Shown piece by piece: positions 37,331 to 52,000 of a DNA stretch of 64,000 bases. Position 1 is the stretch's first letter. Each line of letters begins with the position of its first letter. The translations under genes and the position numbers were made by a program. The notes under the pieces are model-generated. The model worked only from the letters and a program-made list of their open reading frames with translations. It was not told the DNA's origin and searched no databases. Source of the DNA: Balanoglossus misakiensis (lineage: Eukaryota; Hemichordata). The stretch lies in assembly GCA_040954595.2 (NCBI GenBank), contig CM082580.2, positions 14,446,001-14,510,000 on the forward strand, read 5' to 3'.

Positions 37331-40300
37331 TGCTCCAGGAAACAATGATGGCTCGGATGTGGGTAAGTCTTTTAGCCCTCGGTAACTGACCTTTTCCAAG
37401 GCTTTAAGTCGGTGTCTACCTGCTGGCATATTGTGGAGAATATATCTGCATGGACATCCGCGACTTGAATGCATAAGCAGATGACAACACGAAACTGGTT
37501 TTAATATGTTTTTATGCATGTGATCGTTGAGTAGTTTAATGGGGTGTCACACTTTAAAGACAGGGTACGGATATAAAGTGGTTTTATGAGAAACGTGCTT
37601 ACTTGACCCAATAAACGATACTCTTGTGTGAGCATCGTAACAGTGTGATCCGGGTATATATCATGCACTAATATTCCATTCCATACAGACCAGCTTCTGT
37701 TAATATATGGTTACCCATATTACCATTTCATAAGGAAATGTGCTTGCAAAGAGAATATACAGAAAAATACTAGATATATGGTGCAAAAAATAAAGATTTT
37801 GTTAATTAGTGCATTCTCCTTTTGTTTCTGTACCTCACCCATAATGTGACTTGTGTAGACAACAGGTGCATTTAACAAATGAATGCATTTACATGTATTA
37901 ACACAAGCTGTAGCAATGCCCTAGGCACGGTACACGTAAATTGAGGTTCTGGCCTAATTCCACACAAAGAGAAAAAAATTGACAAAACATAACAAAGTGT
38001 GGCATGTCCATGTGCTGTTGGTATTTCTTTCACAAGCAAATAATTTGCTTCACTTAAATCTAACCCTTTTCCGAAATCTTAAAACGAGTACCGAGTGCGC
38101 TTTCGAATCACCTCAATTCATGATTATTCACAGATTCTATTCAGATTTGTTGCAAGGCGGTAGGAGCTTCTCCGGCCAACCATGAATTTAATATGCGATC
38201 TGGCTGTGCATCGGTCTTGCATAAATACCTTTACTTGTTTGTTAACCAGCGGCATAACATCAATAACTCACCCACTTCACCATCTAATAGGCGTAAATGG
38301 TCTGTTTCTATGGCGTTAACTTGAACGTAAATCAGATTGCAATTTCATTAATTTATAATTACAACGTCTCCAAGGGAGAGAGAAAAACGCCACACAAAAC
38401 TACTGTTGCTGACATAAGATCATCAAGTCTAACGTCAAGTCAAAATAATTTCACTGAAAATATCACAGGAATTTCACATTTTCACTTAGTTGTTGAGAAG
38501 TAGACCAAGATGTTATTAGTGACATCAATATCGCTCAAAAACTATAAACCTGAAACTATAATACCCCATTCCATCGTATTGTTGTGTAGCCCCAACTCAT
38601 CCAACCTTGACTATAGTGAGCCGATACAGCACAGAGATCAGCCGGGCAAATACGTTTTATGCATGGAATTCGACAAGAGACCCGCTCAATATAATCACAT
38701 ATGGATATAGAGTGTTTTCATTGAAATAGGCCTCAAGAAAATACATTCCCTTCAAGTAGATCACTGGCCCACAATGGGCGAAATTCTTATCGTAATGCAA
38801 AAATCGGGTTCCAAGATCATACCTCGATGAAGAAAAAGCGTCTCTGGTTTTAACAAGTAATCGCCTTAAGGGAGAAACACGAATTCTGAGTAAACAACGT
38901 GTGGTTATAGGTTATTTCTAAATGTAACAATGGCATCTGCGGCGCATTGATGACGCACGTACACAACCTAAATGAGCACAGAGTGGAGAAGCTGGCACAG
39001 CTTCAGTGTAACAGCAGTACATCAAGGTGAAGGGAGAGGTACCCGAAGTTTTTATCAGAACTGAGCGAGGTTTCCACTGTTCTCCAGGATTTTAAACGGG
39101 CATGTGTTTTGCACAGTTGAAGTTTTGTTTTCACAACAAACAGGTCCCTACCTTGTTTATTTCTATAGAAGCATGAAGCATGTGCCTCTAGTAAGCAATG
39201 AAGGCTTCTAAAAGACAGACAAGACAGACTAATCGTTCTGTAGCTGCCTCGTGATAAAACATGGATAATGCGTTCTTTTCAGGAGAAGACAATATAAGAG
39301 AAAAGAAGAGGAATGGATCAGTGACAGCTGTTGACAGACATCTTCACAATTTAAGATGAGCCACTTACCACGATTCATTTCAAACCGAGAGTTACTTGTC
39401 ACTCCTTGATTTTCAATTCGCCATCTGTGTCTCCAGAAGATGGTCATTGTCGCAACACTATTTCCTGCCTCGATTTTGCAAAAGATTTTCTGTACAGGAT
39501 ATTAAGGCCGTCATCATACCACTGTTTTTCTCATTCTTTCCAGCCTTTTGTTGTTAAACATCTTTGATAAAAACTTACGTTTGCAAATCAAATGCACCAG
39601 AAGTAACAAGACCTAAACATGTTGACATAAAATTGGCGCGCTCACGTCTAAGGCATGTTTAGCAGACAATTATATAGGAAATTTTTTTGAAAGGAAGTAC
39701 ATTATTTTTTTCGAGGAATTCTCTTCCCCAAAACAATGCACCGGGTAACGTATGATGTGTGGTGTCCTCTGGTGTTTCTAAATTTATGTTTTTATGTTTT
39801 TGGAGAGGTCATCTGAAAAAAATTGATCCATCTCTCTATGCTCCATTAAACCTTCCCCAGGTAAAGTCAAACACTTACATACACTTTGAAATTCTCACAA
39901 ACTGATGATGTCACATCTCCACACAGAATTCAGTGTCAAAATTGCCGACTGTCAAAATCAGACAGCCTAGTTTTTGACCTAACTTAATTTGCTTCGCTCG
40001 ATCGTTCCGTTCAAAGCTGCATCTAAGCCGTCTCCAAACTCTCAACCCTATCAACATACCTGACATTCTCAAAACCACTACACCTCATAACCAAAATGCT
40101 GACATAGGCTGGCTAAAAAGGAAAGCTGGGCGGCTTGTGAAAAGGAGGGCTGCAGCAGGTGAAAAAAAAACAGGGCCACCAATAGTAATACTTTGCGATA
40201 ATGATGTTTCAATATTACTTTAAAATTAGAACTGCATAACTCTGATGGGTGCCATTAATATGAATAATGAAATGACATTTGCTTAAACTATTTGAAAGTA

Positions 40301-40590
40301 ACAGTTAGCAAGTCACCAGGTGCTTGTATCTGTCCACCAGGGCTTGGAAGGTTCCACGGATATTAATTTCTAAAATGCATTAGCACTGAATGTAAAACTA
40401 AAATCTAATCAACCAACGGCATATTCATTATACGCACATAGAACTTGTAAACCCAATCTTTTACCATGCCTTCTTGAGGTCAGACTGGAGTCCACAAGCA
40501 ACAATGTGTACTACATATGTTATACAGGCCTTCTTTAAGAATTTTAATTGTGCGAAAGGATTGTCCACTGATGGGGTGGTCATGCAGGGA

Positions 40591-40607
40591 GGGGGGGGGG
40601 GGGGGGG
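40591..40607 (+). repeat. Poly-G tract (17 G)
   Basis: Seventeen consecutive G, preceded by AGGGA. The run could form a G-quadruplex and is prone to sequencing and assembly error. Confidence 0.95.
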
Positions 40608-43600
40608 TTGCTACTCTGTTATAGTATCTATATCCTAAATTGACTGAAATATGTGTTATTAGGCAAAGACAAGCTGACATATGTACGGCACCTCCAGTGT
40701 GTGAACAAGAGAGCTAAAATGACTGCAATAATATCAACAGAAATACGGTACCACTCTCACCCTGTAATAGTAGGATCAAGGAATTATGCAATTTTGTGTC
40801 TTACCAGGATGTACATATCATCACAAGTTTCAGGTTTCACCAATGAATATCATCCATCAGTTGATCGATATCATGTTCAGTTTTCCAGCAAAGATTATTC
40901 ATTTATTTTAGTAGGATTAGTCGGGAGGATTTGTGTAACTTAACATTTTCCATTGAATTCCTCAGGGGGATCAACAGGAAAGATAAATGAATAAAATATT
41001 GCCCATCTCTTATTCTCTTATCCGGTAGAGTTTTGAATAAAAAATCTTTATTTTGCACGATATCAACTCAAATACACGAAGAAAAGTTTACATACACAGG
41101 ACAATCTATTGGTTAACAGAAACCTTTATGCACGAATCAGGTTTTATTGTTCACCTTTCAAGCCATATAATATGGTTGATTTATTTTTTTATCCGGCAAA
41201 TGAAGACCAAGAGAGTTTTTAAAAGGAAAGATGTCTAGGCGAATGCTCTTGAAACTTTAACACACTGATCAATGTTTTAAAGACAAAATATGGCATTTTA
41301 GCGCACATATAAATTAAACACATGTGAATTATAGCTAAAAAAACTCACAACTTTCAAACAGCATTTTCATTTCCTTTGTAAGTGAAAGTCATACTGTTAA
41401 CTTTACACATTTGGCACCGCATGACGTCACTGGTGCTCATGCAAGACGATGAAATGTGTGGAAGTAGTGAGTTAAGGAAAGGATACAACAATCACATGAC
41501 AGCCGGGAATCGTGCGGCAAAAGTTGAATTCAATGTCTGTATGGGAACAGTGTCTTCCAGGAGGAAGCGTGACAAGCTGAGAGCATGCACAATACAGGAT
41601 AGCGCTGTTATTTGAATTGACAATTATTGTATGCACATCTTTAATGGCATGGCCCTCTTCATTTGATCTTGTCACCGACGGCTTTGCAGTGTTTCTTTTG
41701 ATGTCATCAAAATGTGGGAAAGTTGCATTCAATTCTGTGGGACAGAAGCATGGTCAACCCACAGGCGAATCTTGATCAAGAAGAGTGGTCCAATTTGACG
41801 AAGAGTATATTGAGAATTTTTCACAGACAATAATAGTATATAACCGACTACCGGTATAGAGAAGCGAGTTATTGCATCACCTTGGAGATATTTAAGTGTG
41901 ATGTTGACATGTAAAACTAGCATAATTTCATAGACAATCCCCTTTGCAAGATAATATGTTTTTCACTGCGTAGGCAGGTCTTCAAAGAAGTCAGAAGTGA
42001 AAGTAATTACACAATAATCACAATGTCTAAAGTAAATAGATTTCGAGGGAAAAATTATTTCATGCCCTAGTTCGGATTTACAAATCGCTGAGAACTGGAA
42101 TGATTCATGCCCCCCTTGCTTAAAGTATGAAGACGCAAATAACAAATTCATCATAGATGTCATTGGAAATATCATTTCCCATCGCTGTTTGACATTCTCC
42201 AGTGCACTTAATGGACAATTTGGCAAATGTATTCAATGATTGTGCGGGCAGTGCAACATGTGTATCTATGGCAACAGTGATTACAACTCCCAAACGTTTT
42301 TGTAAACATACTATAATTTATTGGAACTTTAATAACCTGCCCTGCAATATGCAACGAGCGTTAAAAATACGTAAATCTCATTTTTGGGGAAAGTATTCAT
42401 TTTTGGGTGGAAAAAGGAGAGTTGATGTCGAGATGAAATAGAATGATGACCGAACACTTCAAGGGTGTGTCAAATATGGCGCCAGGCTGACACTGCAGTT
42501 TTTCTTATATTCAGGTGTCTATATAGTCTAAAACTTGTGTTATCGCTCACTCTTCTATATTAGACAACATGTTAATAAAATGCTACAGAGCACACTGGTT
42601 TGCCAAAGTTGCTGAACAGTTTAGCTTGTTTCATATCCATGGAGTGTTTCCGACAAAGTCCTCGGAGTTGGATATCTTAAACACGCTTATGAGGGGTGCC
42701 CCAGAAAATTCTCTTTCTTTTAGTGGCATATTTCTATGGAACGGAAAAGGTATTCCTGAATAAAGAGAATTCCACGGCTATCTGAGAGTGCAACTCTATG
42801 TACGAGTGCGCCACTTGTGGGCAGGACTGAACGAGCACCCAATTGGCTGGGAGCATGACGTTATTAAGCCTTTACGAACAGGAGTACAAACAGTACCGGT
42901 ACACGCATCAAGCTGAGAGCCTCAATGATAGTGAGTACATGCTGATTTATCAGTCAATGTATCAGTGATAGGGACTTCTACACGGGTTCTAAACCTATCA
43001 CAGCACACACTACTAGCCGAGCCCTGGTGTTGGCCACAGGGTAAGAAACCTATTTCAATTTGAATTAAGGTAGAATCAAGATATTTCTCAGAAATTTATT
43101 CTCTTTGAAAGACGGATTTTAGACTCGGTATTTTGCAGAAGACGGCAATTCTTCTGAAAATTCGCCCGGTACTCATCCATATTTCATGCTGGTTTAAGAA
43201 AATGTATTTTTTTAAATCAAATATGCTGCGAGCTTATTCTTTCAGTATTTTTATTTGATGATCAAACCATATTTTCAGAAAGCTGAGAATCGTAACGTTA
43301 TTTTTGATGAGTTGGTTTACTCAAAACCGTAAAATGTATGCATATATGAAATTTCAGAATACTTCAAGAGTTGGTGTTGCTTTCAAGTTAAGTTCATTCA
43401 AAACATGCGTTGTAGTAGTTAGCTAGGCTTTATCTACAGCTACTGTTTTGCAAAAAACCTCAGAGATAGTCGTTTTTATCTGAGGTAAATTCAATTAGCT
43501 TTTTCCGTGCATGATGTGGGTACTAAAACGCCTAAAATAACTTTTGCTGCAAGTACTAAACTGGCTGAAACTATATTTTATTGTGAGCTGCATGTATATT

Positions 43601-46600
43601 CGTAGAATGGCATGCGAAAATTCAAGACAATTGGAACTATGCAGAGCCACGTTATATTTCTTTGAAATTTAAAGATAAAATTAAGCAAACCCCCAAGATA
43701 ACTTGCATAACCAAGTTGAAATAATTTGAAACATTTGTTTCAACGTGTGAAATTTGATGTGTGAACTTTACTAAGTATCCGATCGACATTTATATTCCCC
43801 TATCTCTAATAGGGATATTTAATTTTCATACTTAGTTTGTCAAATGTTTCTTTTGTTTTTCCTAGAATCGATTTGCATGTACTGTCAGTGATTAAGGAAT
43901 TTTGAATATGCTTGGCCTCAGTATGGTTATGATGTATATATTGAGATGTTGCATACTTCTCACCATTAATCTTGCCATGGTATGGATGTGTGTGAGGTCA
44001 ACTTTCGCTCCAGGGGCGACTCACCTGCATGTATAAATACACTATCAGTTGCAAATTGCTCACTGCATGAGTGTGCATTACTTGAAAGCAGAAATAGGGG
44101 GCATTATATGACCAAGGTTTCACATATGACTGCACAAACAGATGATGCTCCGTGGTACATCCATGAGATCCTATTCAACTTTTTCTTTCAATTTACATAG
44201 GACAAACTTTGATAGCACCAATCGTTTTTGAAAGCAATCTTGATTCAAACGGAAATCGCTACTCATTCTTCAGTAAATTTTCATGCAACTCGTTTAGTAG
44301 TACCCGCTGCAAAGTGGCTTCATTTTCATTTTTCCCTTGCGATGATGCATTGCACTATCAAATCGGCATATACTGAGTGAACTATATCCATTGCCAGCTT
44401 CACACCGCACACCGCATGGCTGCATGATTGGGTGAGATGCGTTGGTTGCACCAAAGCACCATTCTCTAAAGCGTATTTCACGCTCGGATGCCAACTCTGG
44501 AGATAAGATCCATTTAATTGCCGATAACACACCGTTGTGCATTGCTCTCAGAATCCGTCTCTTAAAAATTGCACACCGAGAAAAATTTATGGTGTCGTGC
44601 TGGCGATTACGCAGTTAATCATAGACTACACACGTGACCTTGTAGCCATGGAAATATGCCGAAGAAGCGAGCAAATAGTTTTTGATGGAAATTGCGTGGC
44701 AAAAGGATAAAGCAAATCCTCTATTTGATTTGAGAAGGCACACAGAAGTATTTTGGTCGCTTAGCAGAGGAGAATATCATAGTCAAGGTAATTCTATCTG
44801 GACAGGGATGAGCTTAATTGAATTCGCTCCAACGGTAATGACTCGGAAATAAGCGTTTCTTTAAAGAGAAACATAAGTCATGGCATTGACGACCGTTGTA
44901 GCTTCAACATTTTCTCCTATTTTACATATAATACCGGTATATAGTTTATATATAGGACAACAGCACAAATAAATATTCTTCACCAAGATATTATTTGCCA
45001 ATGTTTGCCAAATTGCAGATATTTACAGAGATTCGTCAGGTAGACAGTCTAAGAACAAACTTTATCCAACTTATGCTGACATATAGATGCCAGTCTATGA
45101 TTGTGCCCCAAATAATGCATAGAAAACACCCCAAGCTGTGTTTGGGTATTTTTATTTGGCCTTTCCGGATCGGCAGCAACACAACAGTTGAATGCAGAAC
45201 TTCCGCTGTTCTTGCGTCGTGACTCATAGATACTTGATACACCGCAAGGTGTATTCACCAATGACAATTCTCTGATTCTGTGTCGTTGGATTTCTTTGTG
45301 TTGCCGCAGGACTTGGCAATAGACTCTGCGGTATGAAAGTGAAGTCCATGCTTTCCCTTAGGTACAATTATGCACTCCTCAATTGCCTTGCGTGTTGTCT
45401 ACTTGGTGCCCAGAAAATGGAATGAGGAACAAAGTCATTGCATCTCCTCCATGTTCGCGTGGGTTGCGTGCTCAATTCAAAATTCTGAGAAAATTTCATT
45501 TTCTTCAGACAGTGTTCCTTTTAGAGGTGACAACCCGTCAACAACATCTCTTTCAAAAATTGTGTAAAATAGAGGTACATGGCAACTTCCTGTTTTTAAT
45601 AGTTGACGCAGTGTAAAAACATCATAAAACTTCGCTGTGTCTTGTAAAAGACACACATTAAAGGGAGATATAAGGCCATATTTTTCATTTATTGTGGTTT
45701 GTAACAAGCTTTTCAAAACTGTTTTAATATTCCATACAGTGATCTTATGATAATAGACTCAGTGACAATATGGAAAATCGCGGAAGAGCGCAAAATGAAA
45801 AAGATCTTCTGGACAACTGCCACTTTTCAATTTTGATGACGTCAACGACAGAGCAGAAATTACTGGTTGCTACAAGCTGGTCTGGTTCAAATTTCCAATT
45901 ACAGTTTTGCGCGAGCAGAGTCTTCAAACATATCCTTCCTTTGATTATGAAAACTAGCTGAAATCTGACTGTAATCACATGCTGTAGTTGCTTGGTGACA
46001 ACATCTATTGACCAGAGTTCATTTTCAATGACCTGCTGATTTCCAATCAGGCTTTTGGGTTAAAATAGTTGACTGTTAGTGTTAATCTGACACGCGAACC
46101 AACACTCGTAACAGTCCCACAAGTAAAACAAAGCTTTGTAAATAACAATGCATCAGTTGTTACATTTGAATACGCACAGCAATCCTGGCACATCTGATGT
46201 CACATCTTACAGAATGAGTAGTGCCAACCTTCTTAAGGAAATAGTCACATATGATCTATTGTGACACACCTAGTCTGTTTCGTGTGATATGAAAGAAAAG
46301 ATGCATTTTTTCAGAGCATGCTGTAAAGTTGGCGGATACGCTTGGGCAACAAAAATAAATACTTGCATGCATCAAAATTGAAAATGTGAATTAAACAAAT
46401 GTAATAAAGGTAATAGGTCATGTTGTCATGCGCAAGGGCGGGATTATCAGTCACCTAGGATACGCGGCATAACATCTCCTCTAGTACTTCTGTCTTCCGA
46501 GTATCCTCGCATAAATTTTTCATTGTGTCATTCACGAATCCAATACTTTGCCTGTAATGCGTGTCTGTCTTTTGAAGGGGATCACGTTGTGAATACAAAA

Positions 46601-48819
46601 TGAACTTCAGTATTCGCGGCGGTAACTTTTGATCATCTTAAATGAGAAAACAAAAACACAGAGTGTATCACCAGATGAAGAAGTCGGGCAAATCGGTATC
46701 CCTGTGTCGTTCAAAGCCGAGTTCCTGGTGGTGGTTATAGGGCGTAATTGGTGCCTCAAAACAGCGTCGTCTGCATTTATGAAAATCGCCGCTTGCAGAA
46801 CATAATTTAGACACTCTTTTATCTCGGCAAAGTGTTGTTCGCATGATGTCACGTCTTGTAGAAAACCCAGTTCGCTAATATGATGTTGATTTTTTACAAG
46901 CAATATTCATTGCTTTTTTGCGAAATAGTGTTCTGAGGCTTTGAGGTAAGAACTTTGTGATGGGATGGGATGATATTCCATCTAAAACGTCTAGAAAGTA
47001 CGTAGAACAGTGATATTATTTTATGGCGATCATAAAGATGTGGTGATGCCTGCTTTCTACCCCTAAATAATCAAGAAACTCTCCACCGTTGCATTACAAA
47101 ACTTATCACCAAACACATTTCTATGGCAACCCACAACAACAAATGGTTGCTCATTCTGTCTCCTGCAACGTTCTTTTATTCCATGTGTTAATCTATATAT
47201 TCATAGAATCAACACCGGAGTTATGGATTCAGCTAAATTAGATTTCAGCTCCACAAAGGAAATCACTCACAGTTTATTGGTGCCAGTCACGACAAGCGCT
47301 GTTTTCCCTCAAATGAAAAGTACATTCATACGGTGTTTTCGAAACAGCTTAAAAATACATTTGTCTGAGAGTTATGATGACTGCATTGGGTAATTGCACC
47401 ATTTTTGTGCGTTTTGTGGACAAGAAATGCGTAAAATTAATGCATGTCCTCAGACTGATAAATAAATTACTGCTTTTGGAACATTTGACTGCTGTTTACT
47501 GTCTTTTGAGAGGAACAAAGTCACTCACCGTTGACATCATTTTCTTCAGTTTTTGATAGCTTATGATGTTCAGATGCTGCCTTATTTGTCACGTTTAAAT
47601 GTGAACATCTTTGGTTTATAGTGAAACACATTCACTCAAGAATCACTCTATACATAGACTGATTTGGTTAATTGCTTTCTGCAGATGCTCCGGGCATTGC
47701 CACCGAATAGTTATCACTTGCACAAGGCTTCCTATTACCTATCAAAATGCTGATAGCTATATTGAGACTGAGACCCACGCGGTAGCCTGCCAGATATCTT
47801 CCTATGTATAAAGAGTGCTCTTAGAAATCACAAGGGTTACGATTAATGACTACGCTCCAGGCACAATGATGCTGCAATCCGATGCAGCCCCGCTAATCTC
47901 TTTTCCCCAATTGCCAAACATTTCCATAATGATTACTCTTTCCCATGATAATATCAGTGTGGCAGCATGTGGTGTTTCCTTTGACGAAGTTCAGTTATAC
48001 CGGTACAATAAAACTGGTCCTATGCTGTAGTTTGCTATGCTCTCGTTTCAATGCAAGGAACATACCTTGCTAGGGGTAAAATCAACTGCAATACAAAACA
48101 CACACCATATAAGGCGAAGGCAAAGAAAGATATCTGCACTTCTGTGAATGACACAAATAACTGACGTCAGGTGTTTTGAATGAAAAGACATGGAATAGGC
48201 CGATATGCCCACAACGTCAACCATTGTAATATCAATATTGGCTTACGCCTGGAAACGGCAACAATTAATCGCCACAGCATTGATAGCATCTGAGATCATT
48301 TGCCGAACAGATATACCATACTTTCTCCGTCCCATGATATCTGCCATTAAAGCCCTCGTAGGGAGCCGGAAATAGCTCTTAGTGATTAAAATAGCCATTT
48401 GTTCTTTGATTTTTGTAGTCAGTAAAATCGAGTGAATAACCATCACACTCACGTATTTTGTGTTCTTTCAAGCCTTTTTCATATTTGAATTATGAATTGT
48501 TCTGATGCCTTAAAATGACGTCAATTCAGGAAATTGGGGCTTAATCGGTTTGGAACTCCTTTATTTATTTATGCTTGGCATCTAAAGAACCGGAAATTGG
48601 AGCAGTTTCTATTCATTCAGATGATCCAGATATACCATTAAATATAATAATATATCAGTACATAATATATATAAACTGATATGAAAGCAATCACAAATAA
48701 CACGCAGCCAAAACGTCTACACAAAATTTGCAAATTGGATTGTTGTGTGCTCCCATAGTTGACCTTGAAATGTTTAACTATAGACTCCCTCTTACATGGT
48801 TTTTCGCTTCAGACATCAA

Positions 48820-49002
48820 AAGAATATAAACCCTTCTAATTTACATTTGACCATATATGGCTCAAAGAGCGCGTTTAAGACTTCTAATGACCATGTTGTG
48901 AAATATTCCTTCGAGTGCTTAGCTTAGTGAATATCTGTGAATAATAGGACTTTTACTCTGTATGGCAATTGTTGTTAAATTTGCATAGGTGATGGCGTAC
49001 CT
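48820..49002. mobile_element. Miniature element, copy 2 of the 3742-3932 family
   Basis: A diverged copy of about 183 bp in the same orientation as 3742-3932. The same words occur in the same order: CCCTT, CTAATTTACAT, CCATATATGG, TCTAATGACCAT, ATTCCTTC, and a right end GCGTACCT. The flanks TCAA (48816-48819) and TTGA (49003-49006) look like a decayed TTAA target site. Similarity is by eye. Confidence 0.5.
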
Positions 49003-52000
49003 TTGAAACAAGACTCTGAACATTAAAATGTTCACTAAATTGAGCATTATCCTAATCGATAAGCGGTTGTTGCTCTCACAACAATACGCGTACACGTAGA
49101 ACGCCAGTAACGTAAGTTTCAAGTTCAAAGAGAAACTGGTTTCTGGCCTAATTTCAAAAATAGTGTCACACAAGACAGTAGGTTAGACCATATGGGTTAG
49201 ATGCATATTTTGAGCACACTTTATAATCTGTGGAGTTTGTTCGAATTACATGAAAGTCAACTGCTTGCGACAACACTTCTGAAATTATATCGCCCTCTCT
49301 CTGAGCTGAAGCTTTGCTTCTTGGCATTCGAAAGTGAACACGGTACAGATTCATGAACACTTGTTGCCTAAAAATCAGAATAACTTCACATGATTACTCC
49401 TAAATTATGTACAATCCACTATCCCCACATGAAATCCCTCTACGCAAGAGTTGACACACATCATTTGCCTGCGAATTGTTTTGTTGATTAATCTGATGGG
49501 TGAGAATTCGCCCGCAATGAAATAATTTAATTTTAGAAACTGACATTTAATAGTAACACTTCACCGATTAATCTACAAGTACATTGTAAGCGTTCATTAC
49601 CCCTGCCATTGAGCAGTCACCGTGGCCAATATCTGTCACTATGGTTAGTCATTTTGAGCATGTTAGATAACTGCATTGAAAACAGACATTTGTTCACTCT
49701 CCGAGGGATGGTTGGTGTTTGTGATAGAGATACACTGGTCACTTGCAATGAATGAAATGATCTGCAGAGAATAGGTTGTCAGCCGTTACCAATTTATAAT
49801 CGCCTGTTGAACCATGGAAACATCAACTCATTTCTTTTGTTTGTGTGTTGTCTGATATTTACTAGTAATTCAGAAGGTGAGCAGTGATGGATATTTGTAT
49901 ATTATCTACAATGTAATAGTGTTTTTAGTTTTGCAATTAAATTTCAACGATTTGTTTACCATGGAAAGGATGATATTAACATATAAGCTGTAGCAACAAA
50001 TAAAGCAGTCACCACTCCCGGTCAATATTCCAGTCACTGAGGCAAATGTCCTCTGTAATTTCAATTCAGTAAAATCAAATGTTTAATACCAATTTACGTC
50101 AGAGCACATTTTATAAAAATACATGTGCATAAAACGTCATACTTCGCAGGAGGTCGTTCGAGTCTTTTATATCACAATAAGTAAAGTGCCCTAACGGAAA
50201 AAAAATTGTTACAGCCTGATTTCACTCAAGCAAACCAGTGTGAGGAAACGTTTTCCGTAAGTATGCTTTTAACTGAATATTCTTAATGCATGAGTTCTAC
50301 GAGTCAATACATTTGTTTCATGCACCTATATTTTTGTTCGGGAATAGGTGACCGAAACGTACCAGTATACGGTACGCTGTCGTGTTATTGCTATTGAGCA
50401 GAATCAATTAAACCCATAAGTGCTTGAGTGTTGGGCTTAACTGTAATTTATCACCATGACTTTGTTTATTGCATACCATGATCGAGGATTTGCATTGACT
50501 TGGCTTCACAAAATTAAACCAGGTTCAATTAAATATGATTTACTCAAAAAGACTCGATCAGTATCTACGACACATATTTTTGCCACGTAAATGAAGCACT
50601 CGCAGAACAAGAGCAACCAATCAACATTTCCATGTGATACCGGTTCCGTCATACAGAGAAAGTGATACAATTAAGAGACTGTGGGTTTCACCAAGCCTTG
50701 CCACCTGTACACTCAGGCTATGTGACTGTTACTTTCAGAGGAAAAATACTCACTACAAGTATTGCAGTCATTTGCCAATGGTGAAGGTTTATATCACTTT
50801 CCGTAATGTAAATGCTGTTTTGTTATGCGGTCAATGAAATTTACGGTCATGAAACCTTGGAAGACAGGGTTCAACAAGGATCAGTGTTTTACACAGCCTA
50901 AATCGAGCTTTATTCTAAGAGAAGACATATAGGCAAGGTATGAAATATTACTATTTGTAACTTTGATTCAATAATTGTCTATATTTTACTGTTGTTGTTC
51001 ATTCAAGTTAAATTAGATAATATGTATGCCATGTTGCAGCCCACACGTTAATACTTTGTGTGACAGCTATGCCCTTACAGGTAAAAAAGATTGAAGGAAT
51101 GTCTGTTCTTTTGTAGGGAATTCCAGACCTCTTTGTGTTCGGTGTTAAAAGTCCTGTAAATTATTATCGTCAACCTACAGAAGTACATAACCTATTTAGG
51201 CAGCTCGTTGATTTCATTCTAACTATATCCTCACAAGTGTATATGAATGCAATTGTGAAGTCATTGATGTCTGAGTGTGACAGCCGGTGTTTTATTCAAT
51301 GGTTTTTAGCCATGTAGCTTCATGCTGAATAACGGCCACATATTCACAGTAAACGTGTGAATGTGTCAAAACTGTTCTGTATTTTTATATCAACAGACGG
51401 CGACAGCTGTTATAAACACAATGTGATATGGCTATGAGCGTGCGCGTGTATATCTCTATAGTTGTGGTCAAATTTTGACGAATTTCCAAGTGATCCTGGG
51501 ATCAAAATTCAGTGGTCAAAATAGAAACAGTGAGACTTGTTTCCTTTGTCACCGACTTTGCAAGTGGTTGGACAATTTATGGCTCATTTATATTATTTCA
51601 CCACAACAACTTGGATTAAGAATATTTTCATTGTCACGACTATTTTCATTGTCTCTCTCTCTCTATCCATTACGGACTAATTATTGAGTATTGTAATGAC
51701 ACTTAAAGATTCCATAAGTTCAACCTTGATTGATCAACATGTGCCACTGTTCCCCCAAAATCTGCCATATTGTGGTCCACACGAAAACAGACCAGCTGCA
51801 TTGATACAAACGACTGTCATTACTTAAGGTATTTTTCCGTTTACAAATCATTCTAAAGAGTACATGGGGCAGAATTTGAACATGTGGAAGATAATTTATG
51901 AGAAACATAAACTGTGTCTTTATACTGTTGATGCGATTTAGGTCCCACATTAACTTGATTAAATTCATTAAAGATTTGACATTTTGACAACAGCCATAAA

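Noticed and set aside
45655-45690. TTAAAGGGAGATATAAGG as a mobile-element end
   Set aside because: Only one terminus is visible, and without a partner it cannot be told from a chance word.
46607-46903. 98-codon minus-strand frame in a higher-GC block
   Set aside because: No family similarity, and splice partners were not found. The block is kept only as a possible non-coding element.
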